NCBI GenBank assembly: GCA_964590005.1
Contig: CAZPVJ010000025.1
Span: forward strand, 1 to 64,000
Reading direction: 5' to 3'
DNA from: CALJFL01 sp964590005
GTDB taxonomy: Bacteria > Pseudomonadota > Gammaproteobacteria > Pseudomonadales > Halieaceae
DNA length: 64,000 nucleotides
Part shown: positions 17,017-26,531 of the stretch, one piece after another
Layout: every line of letters begins with the position of its first letter
Numbering within the stretch: the stretch's first letter is position 1
Notes under the pieces: model-generated
What the model was told of the DNA's origin: nothing
The model's input: only the letters and a program-made list of their open reading frames with translations
Databases searched by the model: none
Program-made: the position numbers and the translations under genes

Positions 17017-17615
17017 TCGACCGGCACCCTGCCCTTGTTGAAACGCTCCCTGTTTTCCCGTTTTTTGTCTTCGCTCTTGCGCAGCAAAAGGTAAACCGCG
17101 CCGGTACCGCCGTGCCGTGGCTGGGCACTGGCGAAAGCCTGTACGACCGGCAACTCTCGCAACCAATGATTGGCACACCCCTTGAGAACGGAACTGCGTT
17201 CTCTGTCTGCGCTGCTCTCACCCTTACCATGCACTAGCAGCACACTGCGCAACCCAAGGGTGTGGGACTCCTCGATAAACGCGTACAACTCGCGGCGGGC
17301 ACGCTTGACCGTCATCCGGTGAAGATCAAGCCTGGCCTCTATGTCATAGCGCCCTTGCTTGAGCTTCCTGAACACGCCGTTCTGCACCCCCGGACGTTTG
17401 AATTCAAGCACAAACCACGGGTCCAGAGGCTCGATGCCGTCCTCTGCAAGTGGGTTGGTATCAACTGTGCGATCATTAACCGCTGCCTGTCGACGATTTT
17501 CCAACGAGGTCTCACCGGGTGTCTGCCGCTTGCGGGACACCCTGACGCGGCCTTCCCGTTTTAGCGGCACCACATCGGACATCTCTTCGAGGAACTGATT
17601 ATCTTCGTCGCTCAT
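17013..17615 (-). CDS. smrA: Smr-domain protein (SmrA/YdaL-like)
   Basis: A 200-residue protein with a disordered basic N-terminal half (PLKREGRVRVSRKRQ) and a C-terminal Smr domain bearing both signature motifs, LDLHRMT at about 105-111 and VLLVHGKG. Smr domains are DNA/RNA endonuclease folds; the related SmrB cuts mRNA at collided ribosomes. The start MSDEDNQFLEEMSDVVPLKR resembles SmrA. ATG 17615 was chosen over an upstream in-frame codon at 17690, which adds 25 atypical residues. It converges on the PA4642-type gene. Confidence 0.85.
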   Translation of the reverse strand: MSDEDNQFLEEMSDVVPLKREGRVRVSRKRQTPGETSLENRRQAAVNDRTVDTNPLAEDGIEPLDPWFVLEFKRPGVQNGVFRKLKQGRYDIEARLDLHRMTVKRARRELYAFIEESHTLGLRSVLLVHGKGESSADRERSSVLKGCANHWLRELPVVQAFASAQPRHGGTGAVYLLLRKSEDKKRENRERFNKGRVPVD

Positions 17616-17680
17616 CAATAGCTTACTAGCCGGCCAGTCTTCGCTATTATAACGCGATAAACCCCGGCAACGGTGAACCC

Positions 17681-17896
17681 GTGACGTCAACAGAAACCCC
17701 GCTGGACCAGCTCTGTCCGCTTTGCGGCGCCAGCAACCAATGTGCGATGGCTGCCGGCCAGCCGGCTGCCGGATGCTGGTGCACCCAGGTCAGTATTGCG
17801 CCGGAGACACTGGCTGTCGTCCCCGAGGAAGCGGTCGGTAAATATTGCCTGTGCCAGGCATGCGCAACGCAGACAGGAGACAAGCGTGGAAGGTAA
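17681..17896 (+). CDS. Cysteine-rich CWC family protein
   Basis: A 71-residue protein with a CPLC pair (C12, C15), C21, the eponymous CWC triplet (C32-C34) and a C-terminal CLCQAC cluster, suggesting a small zinc-binding fold (cysteine-rich CWC family). The start is GTG at 17681. It overlaps cysZ by 11 bp and is probably translated with it. Function unknown; metal binding is inferred from the cysteines only. Confidence 0.75.
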   Translation: MTSTETPLDQLCPLCGASNQCAMAAGQPAAGCWCTQVSIAPETLAVVPEEAVGKYCLCQACATQTGDKRGR

Positions 17897-18620
17897 TGTT
17901 GTCAACGGCGCCGGGTATGTGATGCGGGGCGCCAAAATGCTAACGCATCCGGCACTCCGGCTATTCGTCTTGATTCCGTTGCTGGTCAATATCCTGATAT
18001 TCGGCTCACTTATCGGCGTCGGGCTGAGCTACCTGGTGGATGTCGTCGACCGATGGCTGGGCTGGATTCCCGAATGGCTGGGCTTCATTGAGTGGCTGCT
18101 CTGGCCCCTGATCGGCATCGCGGTGAGCCTGGTCACGGGTTACCTGTTCACGGCGGTGGCACTGATTATCGCTTCACCCTTTAATGCACTGTTGGCAGAA
18201 AAAGCGGAAGAACTGGTAACAGGCAAGCCGGTAGATTCGCTGGAGGGCCTGGGAGCGGCATTGATGGCAGTGCCCAGAGGCATTGTGCGGGAGCTGGCCA
18301 AACTGCTCTACTACGTGCCCATGGCGGCCTTCGTTTTGCTGGTCAGCTTTATTCCCGTGGTCAACGCCATTGCCCCGTTTCTGTGGTTTCTGCTGGGGGC
18401 CTGGATGATGAGTATCCAGTTCGTCGACTACCCCATGGACAACCATCAGCTGGGTTTTGCCGATGTGAAAGAAGCGGTCCGGCGAAGACGGCTTTCCAGT
18501 ATGGGTTTTGGTGGCCTGGTAGCGTTGTGTGCAGGCATTCCGGTGGTCAACTTCTTCGTTGTACCCTCGGCGGTGGTGGGAGCAACCTTACTCTGGTGCG
18601 AAGAGCTGGCCGACAGCTGA
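17886..18620 (+). CDS. cysZ: CysZ/EI24-family sulfate transport membrane protein
   Basis: A 244-residue polytopic inner-membrane protein of the EI24/CysZ family; characterised CysZ proteins conduct sulfate for cysteine synthesis. Several hydrophobic segments are visible (LRLFVLIPLLVNILIFG, LLWPLIGIAVSLVTGYLF, YYVPMAAFVLLVSFIPVV, LVALCAGIPVVNFFVV). The family motifs VMRGAKML and SIQFVDYPMDNHQLGF are present. GTG 17886 is preceded by a good AGGAG. Longer in-frame starts inside the CWC gene were rejected. No sulfate-assimilation gene is nearby. Confidence 0.88.
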   Translation: MEGNVVNGAGYVMRGAKMLTHPALRLFVLIPLLVNILIFGSLIGVGLSYLVDVVDRWLGWIPEWLGFIEWLLWPLIGIAVSLVTGYLFTAVALIIASPFNALLAEKAEELVTGKPVDSLEGLGAALMAVPRGIVRELAKLLYYVPMAAFVLLVSFIPVVNAIAPFLWFLLGAWMMSIQFVDYPMDNHQLGFADVKEAVRRRRLSSMGFGGLVALCAGIPVVNFFVVPSAVVGATLLWCEELADS

Positions 18621-18633
18621 GCAGGCAGTCAGG

Positions 18634-20058
18634 TCAACTCAGCAGTTCCTTGGGGGGGTGAGTGCACTCCAGCCGATCTCCCAGCAGCGCCTCAATGTCG
18701 GGCAACAGGAAAGCGTCGTCTTCGCTGGCAAAGCTGATCGACGTCCCGGTGGCACCCGCGCGACCGGTTCGACCGATGCGGTGAACATAGTCCTCCGGGT
18801 CTTCAGGCAGATTGTAGTTGACCACGTGGCTGATTCCTTCCACGTGAATACCCCGACCGGCGACGTCGGTTGCAACCAGCACCTTGATCTTACCTTGCTT
18901 GAAATCTTCCAGCGTACGGGTGCGCTTGGCCTGCGGAACCTCTCCCGACAAAATGCCGCAGGCAACGCCTGACTTACGCAGCCGCTCGTGCAATCGACGC
19001 ACCTGGTCCCGGCGATTGGCAAACACAATCACGCTGCTGGCATCGGGGCCGCGAATGAGGTTGTTCAGCACCCTGTAGCGCTGCTCACTGCTGACCAGGT
19101 AAACCTTCTGGTCAACGGTATCAGTCGCCACGTGCTCGGGCTCGATCTCCACTGATACCGGTTCGTAGGTCCATTGCTGTGACAGGTTGATAATGTCCTG
19201 GGTAAACGTGGCGGAGAATAACAGTGTCTGCCGTTCCTCCTTGCGGGGCGTCGCCCGAACGATTCGCTTGACCTGAGGAATGAATCCCATATCAAGCATA
19301 CGATCGGCTTCATCCAGCACCAGGAATTCCACTCGATCGAGAAACAGGTCTCGCCGGCCCATAAAATCCAACAGGCGCCCGGGGGTCGCCACCACCAGGT
19401 CAACCACAACATTATTCAACCGGTTCAACTGCTTCTGGTAATCCATACCGCCGATCAAGGTCGCCACTTTTAAACCGGAGTGCTTGGCCAGGTCTTCTGC
19501 ATCGGCGGCGATCTGCATAACCAACTCACGGGTGGGTGCAATCACCAGACCACGCGGCTCACCCAGGAATCGTTCACCTTCGGGCGGATGACACAACATG
19601 TCATTGAACAGGGTAATCAGGAAAGCGGCAGTTTTTCCGGTACCGGTTTGCGCCTTGCCAATCGCATCATGACCCTGCAGGGTATGCGGCAGGACAGTAG
19701 CCTGGATCGGAGAACAATACTGGAAACCAAGATCGGCGATGGCATGCATTAACTCATCGCGCAAGCCCAGGTCATGGAAGCGGGTCTGACCTTCCTGGGG
19801 ATCAACCTGGAAATCGTCGATCGACCACGACTGCTGGGCGGGCCTGGCGCCACCTCGCCGGGCCTTTCTGGAACCTTTGCCGGCGCCACCGCTCTTCTTG
19901 CCGGCATCGCGCTCGCCGCCCACATGCGCCTTACCGGCACTGCCATGAGCCTGTGCGTTTTTCTGGGCCGGTGCTTGCGAGGGGTTATCCGCGGACGCGT
20001 CGCCCTTACCCGCCAAGCGTCCCACGAAATTCTTTATCAAGGTGGTATTTCCTGTCAC
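18634..20058 (-). CDS. rhlB: DEAD-box ATP-dependent RNA helicase RhlB
   Basis: A 474-residue DEAD-box helicase closely resembling RhlB, the RNase E degradosome helicase. A basic, low-complexity N-terminus (about 15-75, Lys/Gly/Arg-rich) precedes WSIDDFQVDPQEGQTRFHDL, the Q motif, Walker A AQTGTGKTA, the DEAD box LDEADRMLDMGF, SAT, and HRIGRTGRAG. The GTG at 20058 gives the longest form. A TTG at 20040 (giving MIKNFVGRLAGK) has a better-placed AGGA and resembles other RhlB N-termini, so it may be the true start. It converges on cysZ. Confidence 0.93.
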   Translation of the reverse strand: MTGNTTLIKNFVGRLAGKGDASADNPSQAPAQKNAQAHGSAGKAHVGGERDAGKKSGGAGKGSRKARRGGARPAQQSWSIDDFQVDPQEGQTRFHDLGLRDELMHAIADLGFQYCSPIQATVLPHTLQGHDAIGKAQTGTGKTAAFLITLFNDMLCHPPEGERFLGEPRGLVIAPTRELVMQIAADAEDLAKHSGLKVATLIGGMDYQKQLNRLNNVVVDLVVATPGRLLDFMGRRDLFLDRVEFLVLDEADRMLDMGFIPQVKRIVRATPRKEERQTLLFSATFTQDIINLSQQWTYEPVSVEIEPEHVATDTVDQKVYLVSSEQRYRVLNNLIRGPDASSVIVFANRRDQVRRLHERLRKSGVACGILSGEVPQAKRTRTLEDFKQGKIKVLVATDVAGRGIHVEGISHVVNYNLPEDPEDYVHRIGRTGRAGATGTSISFASEDDAFLLPDIEALLGDRLECTHPPKELLS

Positions 20059-20122
20059 TGGTCAAAAAGCGCGCTAGTTTAGCATCTTTGGCCGGTGAAA
20101 GGTGGAGTAAAGCTGCAGAGGC

Positions 20123-20154
20123 GCGGCGGCTGTCCCATGACGGGAAACCGCCGC
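20123..20154. repeat. GC-rich hairpin between rhlB and doxX-like gene
   Basis: GCGGCGG (20123-20129) pairs with CCGCCGC (20148-20154) with an inner CCC/GGG pairing. No T-run follows it on the reverse strand, the direction of both flanking genes, so it does not look like a standard rho-independent terminator; it may stabilise the 3' end of the upstream mRNA. Confidence 0.45.
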
Positions 20155-20171
20155 AAAAACGGCGTCCTCTC

Positions 20172-20762
20172 TTAACTGCGAGTGGGGAATATCTTCGACA
20201 GGTAATAGTCCGCGCTGACGAAACGGCCACCGCCGGTGAACAACAAACTGAGCAGCATCACCAGGTACGTTACGGCAAACTCAATACCATTATTAAGGAT
20301 CACGAAACTGCCTTTTTCAGTAAGCCAGCTGTAATTGCCGTGCTCACGCAGGATGTCCTTGGCCGCGCCCAATCGGACCGCGACATCCTGTGCACTGGAG
20401 TCCGCGATCGCCGCCCAGCCGTTATCCCAGTGCACTGCAAAAATTGCGACCAGCATTGTGACGATGAGCGGGATGGAAACCCACCGCGTGGCCAGGCCAA
20501 TAAGCAGGAGCAAGGCTCCAATAGCCTCCGTATAAGCGGCCAGGTAAGCCATGAGTGCAGGGAAAGGCAGCCCCAGACCCCAATCGGGGTTCCCGAACCA
20601 ATCAATCGTGCTATCAATATGGGAGAGCTTCTGGGTTCCTGCCATCCAGAATACCGGGACCAGGTACAGCCGCAGCGCCAGTGGCGCCAATCCATCCAGG
20701 TATTGCAGCCGGGGAAATATAGCGTTGTGTATGGTGTAATACAGCCCTACCAATGCATTCAT
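20172..20762 (-). CDS. DoxX-family membrane protein
   Basis: A 196-residue protein with four likely membrane helices and the DoxX-like motif LRLYLVPVFWMAGTQKL near residue 28. DoxX-family proteins are small inner-membrane proteins; some are quinone-reducing subunits, most have no assigned function. An insertion of about 50 residues (VHWDNGWAAIADSSAQD...NYSWLTEKGSF) before the last helix lengthens it relative to the usual ~140 residues. ATG 20762 has AAGGAAG upstream. It is divergent from the MATE gene across 72 bp. Confidence 0.8.
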   Translation of the reverse strand: MNALVGLYYTIHNAIFPRLQYLDGLAPLALRLYLVPVFWMAGTQKLSHIDSTIDWFGNPDWGLGLPFPALMAYLAAYTEAIGALLLLIGLATRWVSIPLIVTMLVAIFAVHWDNGWAAIADSSAQDVAVRLGAAKDILREHGNYSWLTEKGSFVILNNGIEFAVTYLVMLLSLLFTGGGRFVSADYYLSKIFPTRS

Positions 20763-20834
20763 TATTGAGCTTCCTTTGATTTCTTCTAGGCCTTCTGACA
20801 GCACCGCCGACAAAAAGTTTTAGGCGCACCGAAC

Positions 20835-22253
20835 ATGCTAGCAGACAATGCTGATACCGGCCGACTCTCTCGGGAAGGCCGCGCCCTCTTCACCATCGCC
20901 TGGCCTATGTTTATCGCCCAACTGGCGCAAATGGGCACTGGCGTGGTCGATACCATCATGGCTGGCCGGTACAGTGCCGTCGATCTGGCAGCGATAGCGA
21001 TTGGCTACAACATATGGCTGCCTATCTATTTGCTGTTTGTCGGCATCATGCTCGGCGCAACCGCCATTGTCGCGCAGGAGTATGGCGCAGGGCGCCTCGA
21101 GCGCATTCGCCACTATCTGCCGCAATCGCTCTGGCTATCGCTGGCGGTAGGTCTGGTTGCAGCACCGCTGTGCTACTTCGCCCACCCACTGCTGGGGTTG
21201 CTGTCACTGGACCCAGCCACCGAGGGCAAGAGTCTGGCGTATCTGCAGGCTACGGCCTTCGGCCTGCCCGCCGCCGCTATTTTCCAGGCCCTGAGGTGTC
21301 ACACTCAGGGCATTGGTATTCTGCGCCCTTTTGCCATTGCCAGCGTGATCGGTTTCTTCGCCAATATCCCACTGAACTATGCGTTCATTTACGGCCGCTG
21401 GGGCATACCCGAGATGGGTGCTGCAGGCTGCGGCTGGGCCACCGCAATTTCGATGTGGTTGGGGCCGCTGCTGATCCTGTTTTACATGAGCCGGGCAGAC
21501 GCGTTGAAGCCCTACCTGCCCTCTTTTCGCTGGCATCGACCCAATATGACCGTCATTGCTGAGATCGCCCTGCTGGGGATACCCATCGGTCTGACATTCT
21601 TTCTGGAGGTCGGTGTCTTTTCAGTGATTTCATTGATGATTGCCAGTTTGGGTAACGTGGCCATCGCCGCACACCAGATCGCCTTCAATGTCTGGGATGT
21701 CGCCTATATGCCGCTGATCAGCGTCGGCTCGGCGATGGCAACCCGGGTGGGACATGCCATTGGCGCCGGCGACAGACCCGGCGTCAAACTGTCGATCCAG
21801 GTGGGCACCGGCGTAACAGTGATCATTGCGCTGGCCATCATGTTATTGCTGCTGACCATACCCGGCCCCATTGTGCAGGCCTATACCGGGGACACGGCAA
21901 TAGTAGCCCTGGCACTCACCCTGATTCGCCTGGCCTGCCTGTTTATCCTGATCGACGCGATCCAGGTGGCCACCTCGTTCTGCTTGCGCGCTTTCAAGGA
22001 CACCCGTTTCCCTTTCGCCGTCATGTGCTTTAGCTACTGGATGATTACACTGCCGCTGGGCTACTGGTGGGGCGTGGTTCAGGCCCAGGACGCCAGCGCA
22101 GGCACCGTAGGATTCTGGAAGGCCATGATTTTGGGGATATCGATCACCGCGGTCCTGGTGAGCGCACGCCTCTGGCAGACCTTGTTAAAGCCGCTCCCAA
22201 CAATGGTCGATGCAGGGCCCGATGCGAAGGCAGATGCGGGTGTTGGGTCCTAG
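20835..22253 (+). CDS. MATE-family multidrug/cation antiporter (NorM-like)
   Basis: A 472-residue, twelve-helix MATE transporter of the NorM branch: IAWPMFIAQLAQMGTGVVDTIMAGRYSAVDLAAIAIG at the N-terminus is the classic MATE signature, and the two homologous halves are evident (IALLGIPIGLTFFLEVGVFSVISLMIASLG). Such pumps extrude cationic drugs or metabolites using Na+ or H+. Its last 4 bp overlap the 3' end of the convergent moeB. Substrate cannot be predicted. Confidence 0.93.
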   Translation: MLADNADTGRLSREGRALFTIAWPMFIAQLAQMGTGVVDTIMAGRYSAVDLAAIAIGYNIWLPIYLLFVGIMLGATAIVAQEYGAGRLERIRHYLPQSLWLSLAVGLVAAPLCYFAHPLLGLLSLDPATEGKSLAYLQATAFGLPAAAIFQALRCHTQGIGILRPFAIASVIGFFANIPLNYAFIYGRWGIPEMGAAGCGWATAISMWLGPLLILFYMSRADALKPYLPSFRWHRPNMTVIAEIALLGIPIGLTFFLEVGVFSVISLMIASLGNVAIAAHQIAFNVWDVAYMPLISVGSAMATRVGHAIGAGDRPGVKLSIQVGTGVTVIIALAIMLLLLTIPGPIVQAYTGDTAIVALALTLIRLACLFILIDAIQVATSFCLRAFKDTRFPFAVMCFSYWMITLPLGYWWGVVQAQDASAGTVGFWKAMILGISITAVLVSARLWQTLLKPLPTMVDAGPDAKADAGVGS

Positions 22254-23002
22254 CGGAATTTGCTGCAATCAGGGCAGTCCGCCCGGGGCGTCAATGCGAG
22301 GGTCCGAAATTCCAGGGTCCGAAGGTCAGCGACCAGCAGTCGACCCACCGTCGCCTCACCGTAACCCGTCAACCACTTGATGCTTTCCAGGGCCTGCAGG
22401 GACCCCAGCACCCCCACCACCGGAGCAAGCACCCCGCTGGCGCTGCAGCTTAGAGCGGTGTCATCGCCGGCCTCGGGATACAGGCAGCGGTAGCAGGCAC
22501 CGCCAGCGGCGGGGTGAAACACCGCCAGCTGACCTTCGGTGCGCACTGCAGCCGCCGACACCAGTGGAATGCCCGCTGCCATGCAGGCACGGTTAAGCGA
22601 AAAGCGCACGGGGTAGTTATCGGTCGCATCGACCACCAGGTCCACACCTTGCAGCCGTTGCGACATCGCATCCTCGTTGAGCCGCTCCGCGAAGACGGTG
22701 ACCCTCACCTGGTGATTAAGCGTGGCCAGGGTATCAGCGGCAGAACTGGCCTTGTTGCGTTGCAGGTCGGCATCACCGTGGGCGATCTGCCGCTGCAGGT
22801 TACTCGACTCCACCTGGTCACCGTCCACCAGCACAAGGTGGCCGACCCCGGCGGCGGCGAGGTACATGGCTACCGGACTACCCAAACCGCCCAGGCCCAC
22901 CACCATCACCGTGGACGCAAGTAACTTCTCCTGCCCGGCCACATCAAAATCATGCAGCAAAATCTGCCTGCCGTAACGGACGAGTTGCTCGTCAGTCAGC
23001 AT
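22250..23002 (-). CDS. moeB: Adenylyltransferase MoeB/ThiF family
   Basis: This E1-like enzyme (250 residues) adenylates the C-terminal Gly-Gly of a ubiquitin-like sulfur carrier (MoaD in molybdopterin synthesis, ThiS in thiamine). A Rossmann motif GLGGLGSP lies at about 36-43, catalytic region DNYPVRFSLNRAC follows, and zinc-binding pairs are CYRC and CPDC. It is the last gene of the hemA-prfA-prmC-moeB operon, the same order as in Pseudomonas, which favours MoeB over ThiF. It overlaps prmC by 11 bp. Confidence 0.92.
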   Translation of the reverse strand: MLTDEQLVRYGRQILLHDFDVAGQEKLLASTVMVVGLGGLGSPVAMYLAAAGVGHLVLVDGDQVESSNLQRQIAHGDADLQRNKASSAADTLATLNHQVRVTVFAERLNEDAMSQRLQGVDLVVDATDNYPVRFSLNRACMAAGIPLVSAAAVRTEGQLAVFHPAAGGACYRCLYPEAGDDTALSCSASGVLAPVVGVLGSLQALESIKWLTGYGEATVGRLLVADLRTLEFRTLALTPRADCPDCSKFR

Positions 23003-23828
23003 CCCAACACCCTCCGGTTACTCGCGGCTGGCCGTTGAGATCCGCTCGCGTGCTTACCCCGCTGAAACTGGCCTCGGACAACAGTCGCCGCACGGCTTCG
23101 TCCTGGTTATAACCATGCTCCAGCAATAACCAACCCCCCGGATTCAGGTGATCGCCGGCTAAAGCGGCGATGTGGCGTAAATCATCCAACCCATCAGGAC
23201 CGGCAACCAGCGCATCGCGGGGCTCGAAACGCACATCACCGCGGCGCAAATGCGCGTCGCTTTCCTCTATGTAGGGGGGATTACTTACCAGCAAGTCGAA
23301 ACGCCTATCATCAAAAGCCGCAAACCAGTCCGAGACAACGCAGCGCACGTTATCCAGCCCCAGGGATGACGCGTTGCCCTGTGCCCGCACCAGGGCACCC
23401 TCACTACGATCGCTGGCTGTTACGACCCACTGCTGGCGCTCACTGGCCAGCGCCAGCGCAATAGCACCGGATCCGGTGCCCAGGTCTAGCGCCAGGGCCT
23501 GCGCAGGCAACGCCAGCTCCAACGCCCACTCGACCAGGGTTTCGGTTTCCGGTCGTGGAATCAGGGTGTGCTCATCAACAGCCAGCGGTAGTGACCAAAA
23601 CTCTCGCTCGCCGATCAAATAGGCCACCGGGTGGCCCACGCGCCGCCGGTCAAGTAACTGCCTGAACGCCTGCTCTTCCCGCTCAGAGGGTTCGGCCTCT
23701 GGCCAGGTGTAAAGCCAACTTCGCGATTTACCCAGCGTATGACACAGCAAAATCTCGGCGTCGCGTCGCGCGCTGTCGCCGGGGAGGTCATCCGCCTCTT
23801 GCAACAACCGCCGCACACTGGTCATCAC
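22992..23828 (-). CDS. prmC: Release factor glutamine methyltransferase PrmC
   Basis: PrmC (HemK) methylates the glutamine of the GGQ motif of release factors RF1/RF2 using S-adenosylmethionine. The 278-residue protein has a helical N-domain, a SAM motif DLGTGSG at 115-121 and the catalytic NPPY at 183-186. It follows prfA, its substrate's gene, with the start overlapping the prfA stop (GTG 23828, or ATG 23825 as the next codon). Full length for the family. Confidence 0.97.
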   Translation of the reverse strand: MMTSVRRLLQEADDLPGDSARRDAEILLCHTLGKSRSWLYTWPEAEPSEREEQAFRQLLDRRRVGHPVAYLIGEREFWSLPLAVDEHTLIPRPETETLVEWALELALPAQALALDLGTGSGAIALALASERQQWVVTASDRSEGALVRAQGNASSLGLDNVRCVVSDWFAAFDDRRFDLLVSNPPYIEESDAHLRRGDVRFEPRDALVAGPDGLDDLRHIAALAGDHLNPGGWLLLEHGYNQDEAVRRLLSEASFSGVSTRADLNGQPRVTGGCWDAD

Positions 23829-24910
23829 TATTCCGACAGGGCGGCCAGCTGATCCGCCTGATGCTCCTGGCGCAGGGGTCCGACCACGGCGTCGAGGTCA
23901 CCTTCCATCACTTCGGCCAGCTTATAGAGGGTCAGGTTTATGCGGTGATCGGTAATCCGGCCCTGGGGGAAGTTGTAGGTGCGAATGCGGTCGGAGCGAT
24001 CACCGGTACCCACCAGGTTGCGTCGCTCTTCCGCCTGTTCCGCAGCCAGTTTGTCCTGGGCGCTGGTGAGAAGTTTGGCCTGCAGCAACGACATCGCACG
24101 CGCCCGATTTTTGTGCTGCGAGCGTTCATCCTGGCATTCCACTACGATGCCGGTAGGCAGATGTGTCAGTCGCACCGCCGAGTCGGTCTTGTTGACATGC
24201 TGTCCACCCGCACCCGAGGCACGGTAAGTATCCACCCGCAGGTCAGCCTTGTTGATCTCGACCTCATCGACATCCTCGGCTTCCGCCATCACCGCCACCG
24301 TACAGGCGGAGGTATGAATGCGACCCTGGGATTCCGTTTCAGGCACCCGCTGTACACGATGAGCTCCGGACTCAAACTTGAGTTGCGCGTAAACGTCCTT
24401 GCCCTCTACGCGGGTGATGATTTCCTTATAGCCGCCATGCTCACCAGGTCGTTCTGACAAGACCTCAACGTTCCAGCGCATTTTCTCAGCAAAACGCGAA
24501 TACATGCGATAAAGATCCCCTGCAAAAATCGCCGCTTCATCGCCACCGGTGCCGGCGCGTATTTCCAGAAATACGTTATGGGAGTCGCGGGCATCGCGCG
24601 GTAGCAGCAGGGTCTGCAACTCCGTCTCCAGTTCGGCCAGTCGTTGTGTGCCGGCGCTGATTTCTTCCTGCGCCATTTCGCGCATATCGGCATCGCTGTC
24701 CTCGAGCATACCCCGGGCTTCTTCCAGGTCGGCCTGCACCGTGCGGTAATCGTTATAGCAGCGCACCACGGACTCGAGCTCTGAATACTCCCTGGACAGA
24801 TCGCGGAAGCGGTTTTGGTCAGCGATGGTTTCGCTGTCGCCCAACATGGCGGCCACTTCCTCGTGACGCTCGGTCAGATCCTCGAGTTTGCCAAGCAGGG
24901 ACGCCTTCAT
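23828..24910 (-). CDS. prfA: Peptide chain release factor 1
   Basis: RF1 (360 residues) terminates translation at UAA and UAG. The tripeptide anticodon region RVPETES (P190-E191-T192, of PxT form) and the peptidyl-hydrolysis motif GGQ at 235-237 are both intact. Its ATG overlaps the hemA stop by 4 bp, the standard hemA-prfA arrangement, and prmC follows. Confidence 0.98.
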   Translation of the reverse strand: MKASLLGKLEDLTERHEEVAAMLGDSETIADQNRFRDLSREYSELESVVRCYNDYRTVQADLEEARGMLEDSDADMREMAQEEISAGTQRLAELETELQTLLLPRDARDSHNVFLEIRAGTGGDEAAIFAGDLYRMYSRFAEKMRWNVEVLSERPGEHGGYKEIITRVEGKDVYAQLKFESGAHRVQRVPETESQGRIHTSACTVAVMAEAEDVDEVEINKADLRVDTYRASGAGGQHVNKTDSAVRLTHLPTGIVVECQDERSQHKNRARAMSLLQAKLLTSAQDKLAAEQAEERRNLVGTGDRSDRIRTYNFPQGRITDHRINLTLYKLAEVMEGDLDAVVGPLRQEHQADQLAALSE

Positions 24911-26283
24911 TGCAGGGTGCGGCCATCCGTATTATCGCGTTCTTCTGCACTGGCTCCGGAGGCGACGGTCTCATCCTCGGGAACCGCCCGGCCGTCAGCG
25001 GTATTCTCGGCCGCACTGTCGGTTAGACCGAGTAGCTTGCGGGCATTGGCGAGAAGATCTTGCCGGCCCTCCAGGCTCGCTTGTTTGAGTCCCGCAGTAG
25101 GGGCGTGAATGAGCTTGTTGGTAATGGCTCGGGCCAGCTGCGCGGCAATCTGGTTGGGGTCATCCCCTCGCGCCAGCGCACGCAGTGCGCGCTGCAATTC
25201 CTGCTCTCGAACGTCCTCGGCCAGGGCCCGGTATTCCTTAACAGAGTCCACTGCACCAAGGCTGCGTATCTCCTCGACGAAGTCCCGCACACCAGCCTCA
25301 ATAATGACATCCGCTTTGCGCGCCTCGGTTTGCCGGTTGCGCAGGTTCTGATCAACGATCTCGCGCAGGTCGTCGACGCTGTACAGGTAAACGTCCCGCA
25401 GTTCACCCACTTGCGATTCGATATCCCGGGGCACGGCGATGTCGACCATGAGAATGGGACGATGCTTTCGGGCCTTGATGGCCTGCTCCACCGCGCCCTT
25501 GCCAAGAATGGGTAACTGGCTGGCGGTGGACGTAATGACGATATCAGCATCCAACAGCTGTTCCGGTATCTCCGCTAGCAGGACGGCCTCGGCGCCGAAT
25601 TGCTGGGCCAACTCTCGCGCCCGGCCCAGGGTCCGGTTGGCAATGACGATGCGACTGACACCGGCGTCAACCAGGTGCCTGGCAACCAGTTCAATCGTTT
25701 CGCCGGCGCCAACCAGCAGTGCTGTACAGGCACTGAGTTCGGCAAAGATATGACTGGCGAGATCGACCGCCGCGTAGGCTACCGAGACCGGGTTTTCGCC
25801 GATGGCGGTGTCGGTCCGCACGCGCTTGGCAACCGAAAAGACTCGCGGAAACAGGCGGCCCAGTTCTGAGCCCACGGTGCCACTGTCATTGGCCACTGCA
25901 AAAGCTGACTTGAGTTGACCGAAGATCTGCGGTTCGCCGAGCACCATGGAATCAAGGCCCGCTGCCACCTGGATAATATGCTGAAGCGCCTGGGCGTCTT
26001 CGAAATGATAGGCGGCATCGCGCAGCTCACCTGCAGACAGATGATGATAATTCGCCATCCACTCAACCACCTCGTGGGCCTTGTCGGCCAGCACAGCGCC
26101 CTCGGGCACGATGGCGTACACCTCGGTCCGGTTACAGGTTGACAGGATCACCACCTCGTCCAGCCGGGTGCTGTCGATGGCATCGACTAACGCCTCATTG
26201 ACCTGCTCCGGCGCAAAGGCAACCCGTTCGCGCACTTCAACAGCGGCGGAGTTATGGTTAATCCCGAGGGCGATCAGGTTCAT
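24907..26283 (-). CDS. hemA: Glutamyl-tRNA reductase HemA
   Basis: First enzyme of C5-pathway tetrapyrrole synthesis, reducing glutamyl-tRNA to glutamate-1-semialdehyde with NADPH. The 458-residue protein has the catalytic cysteine C50 in LSTCNRTEVY, a Rossmann segment LLVGAGETIELVARHL, and the C-terminal dimerisation helices. An acidic tail of about 35 residues (NTADGRAVPEDETVASG) extends beyond the usual ~420-residue length. ATG 26283 (MNLIALGINHNSA) matches the family; an upstream in-frame codon at 26358 was rejected. Divergent from the TPR gene. Confidence 0.97.
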   Translation of the reverse strand: MNLIALGINHNSAAVEVRERVAFAPEQVNEALVDAIDSTRLDEVVILSTCNRTEVYAIVPEGAVLADKAHEVVEWMANYHHLSAGELRDAAYHFEDAQALQHIIQVAAGLDSMVLGEPQIFGQLKSAFAVANDSGTVGSELGRLFPRVFSVAKRVRTDTAIGENPVSVAYAAVDLASHIFAELSACTALLVGAGETIELVARHLVDAGVSRIVIANRTLGRARELAQQFGAEAVLLAEIPEQLLDADIVITSTASQLPILGKGAVEQAIKARKHRPILMVDIAVPRDIESQVGELRDVYLYSVDDLREIVDQNLRNRQTEARKADVIIEAGVRDFVEEIRSLGAVDSVKEYRALAEDVREQELQRALRALARGDDPNQIAAQLARAITNKLIHAPTAGLKQASLEGRQDLLANARKLLGLTDSAAENTADGRAVPEDETVASGASAEERDNTDGRTLQ

Positions 26284-26531
26284 CGCGCGGCGTTTCCACT
26301 CCCAGAGGTAGACGGTTAATTCACCGAAACACGGCAAAGGCCGCGCAAGATAGCACATCCGGTAAAAATTGTTATGGATTTTAACAAGTTACGGAGCAAA
26401 AGACATCGAGACCAAGGCCCCATTCAGGGAACCCCGGAGTTCGCCTGCAGTCCATCCTTATAGGTTTCAACGAATGAGTGTGTCATCATTGCCGACGATG
26501 TAGCCGGATTTGACTCCCCTGATTGCTTAAC

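Noticed and set aside
20123..20154. GC-rich stem read as a rho-independent terminator
   Set aside because: The T-run lies on the wrong side for the reverse-strand genes that flank it.
19953..20768. 271-codon forward open frame across the rhlB/doxX-like gap
   Set aside because: Overlaps two reverse-strand genes with recognisable products and has no recognisable product itself.
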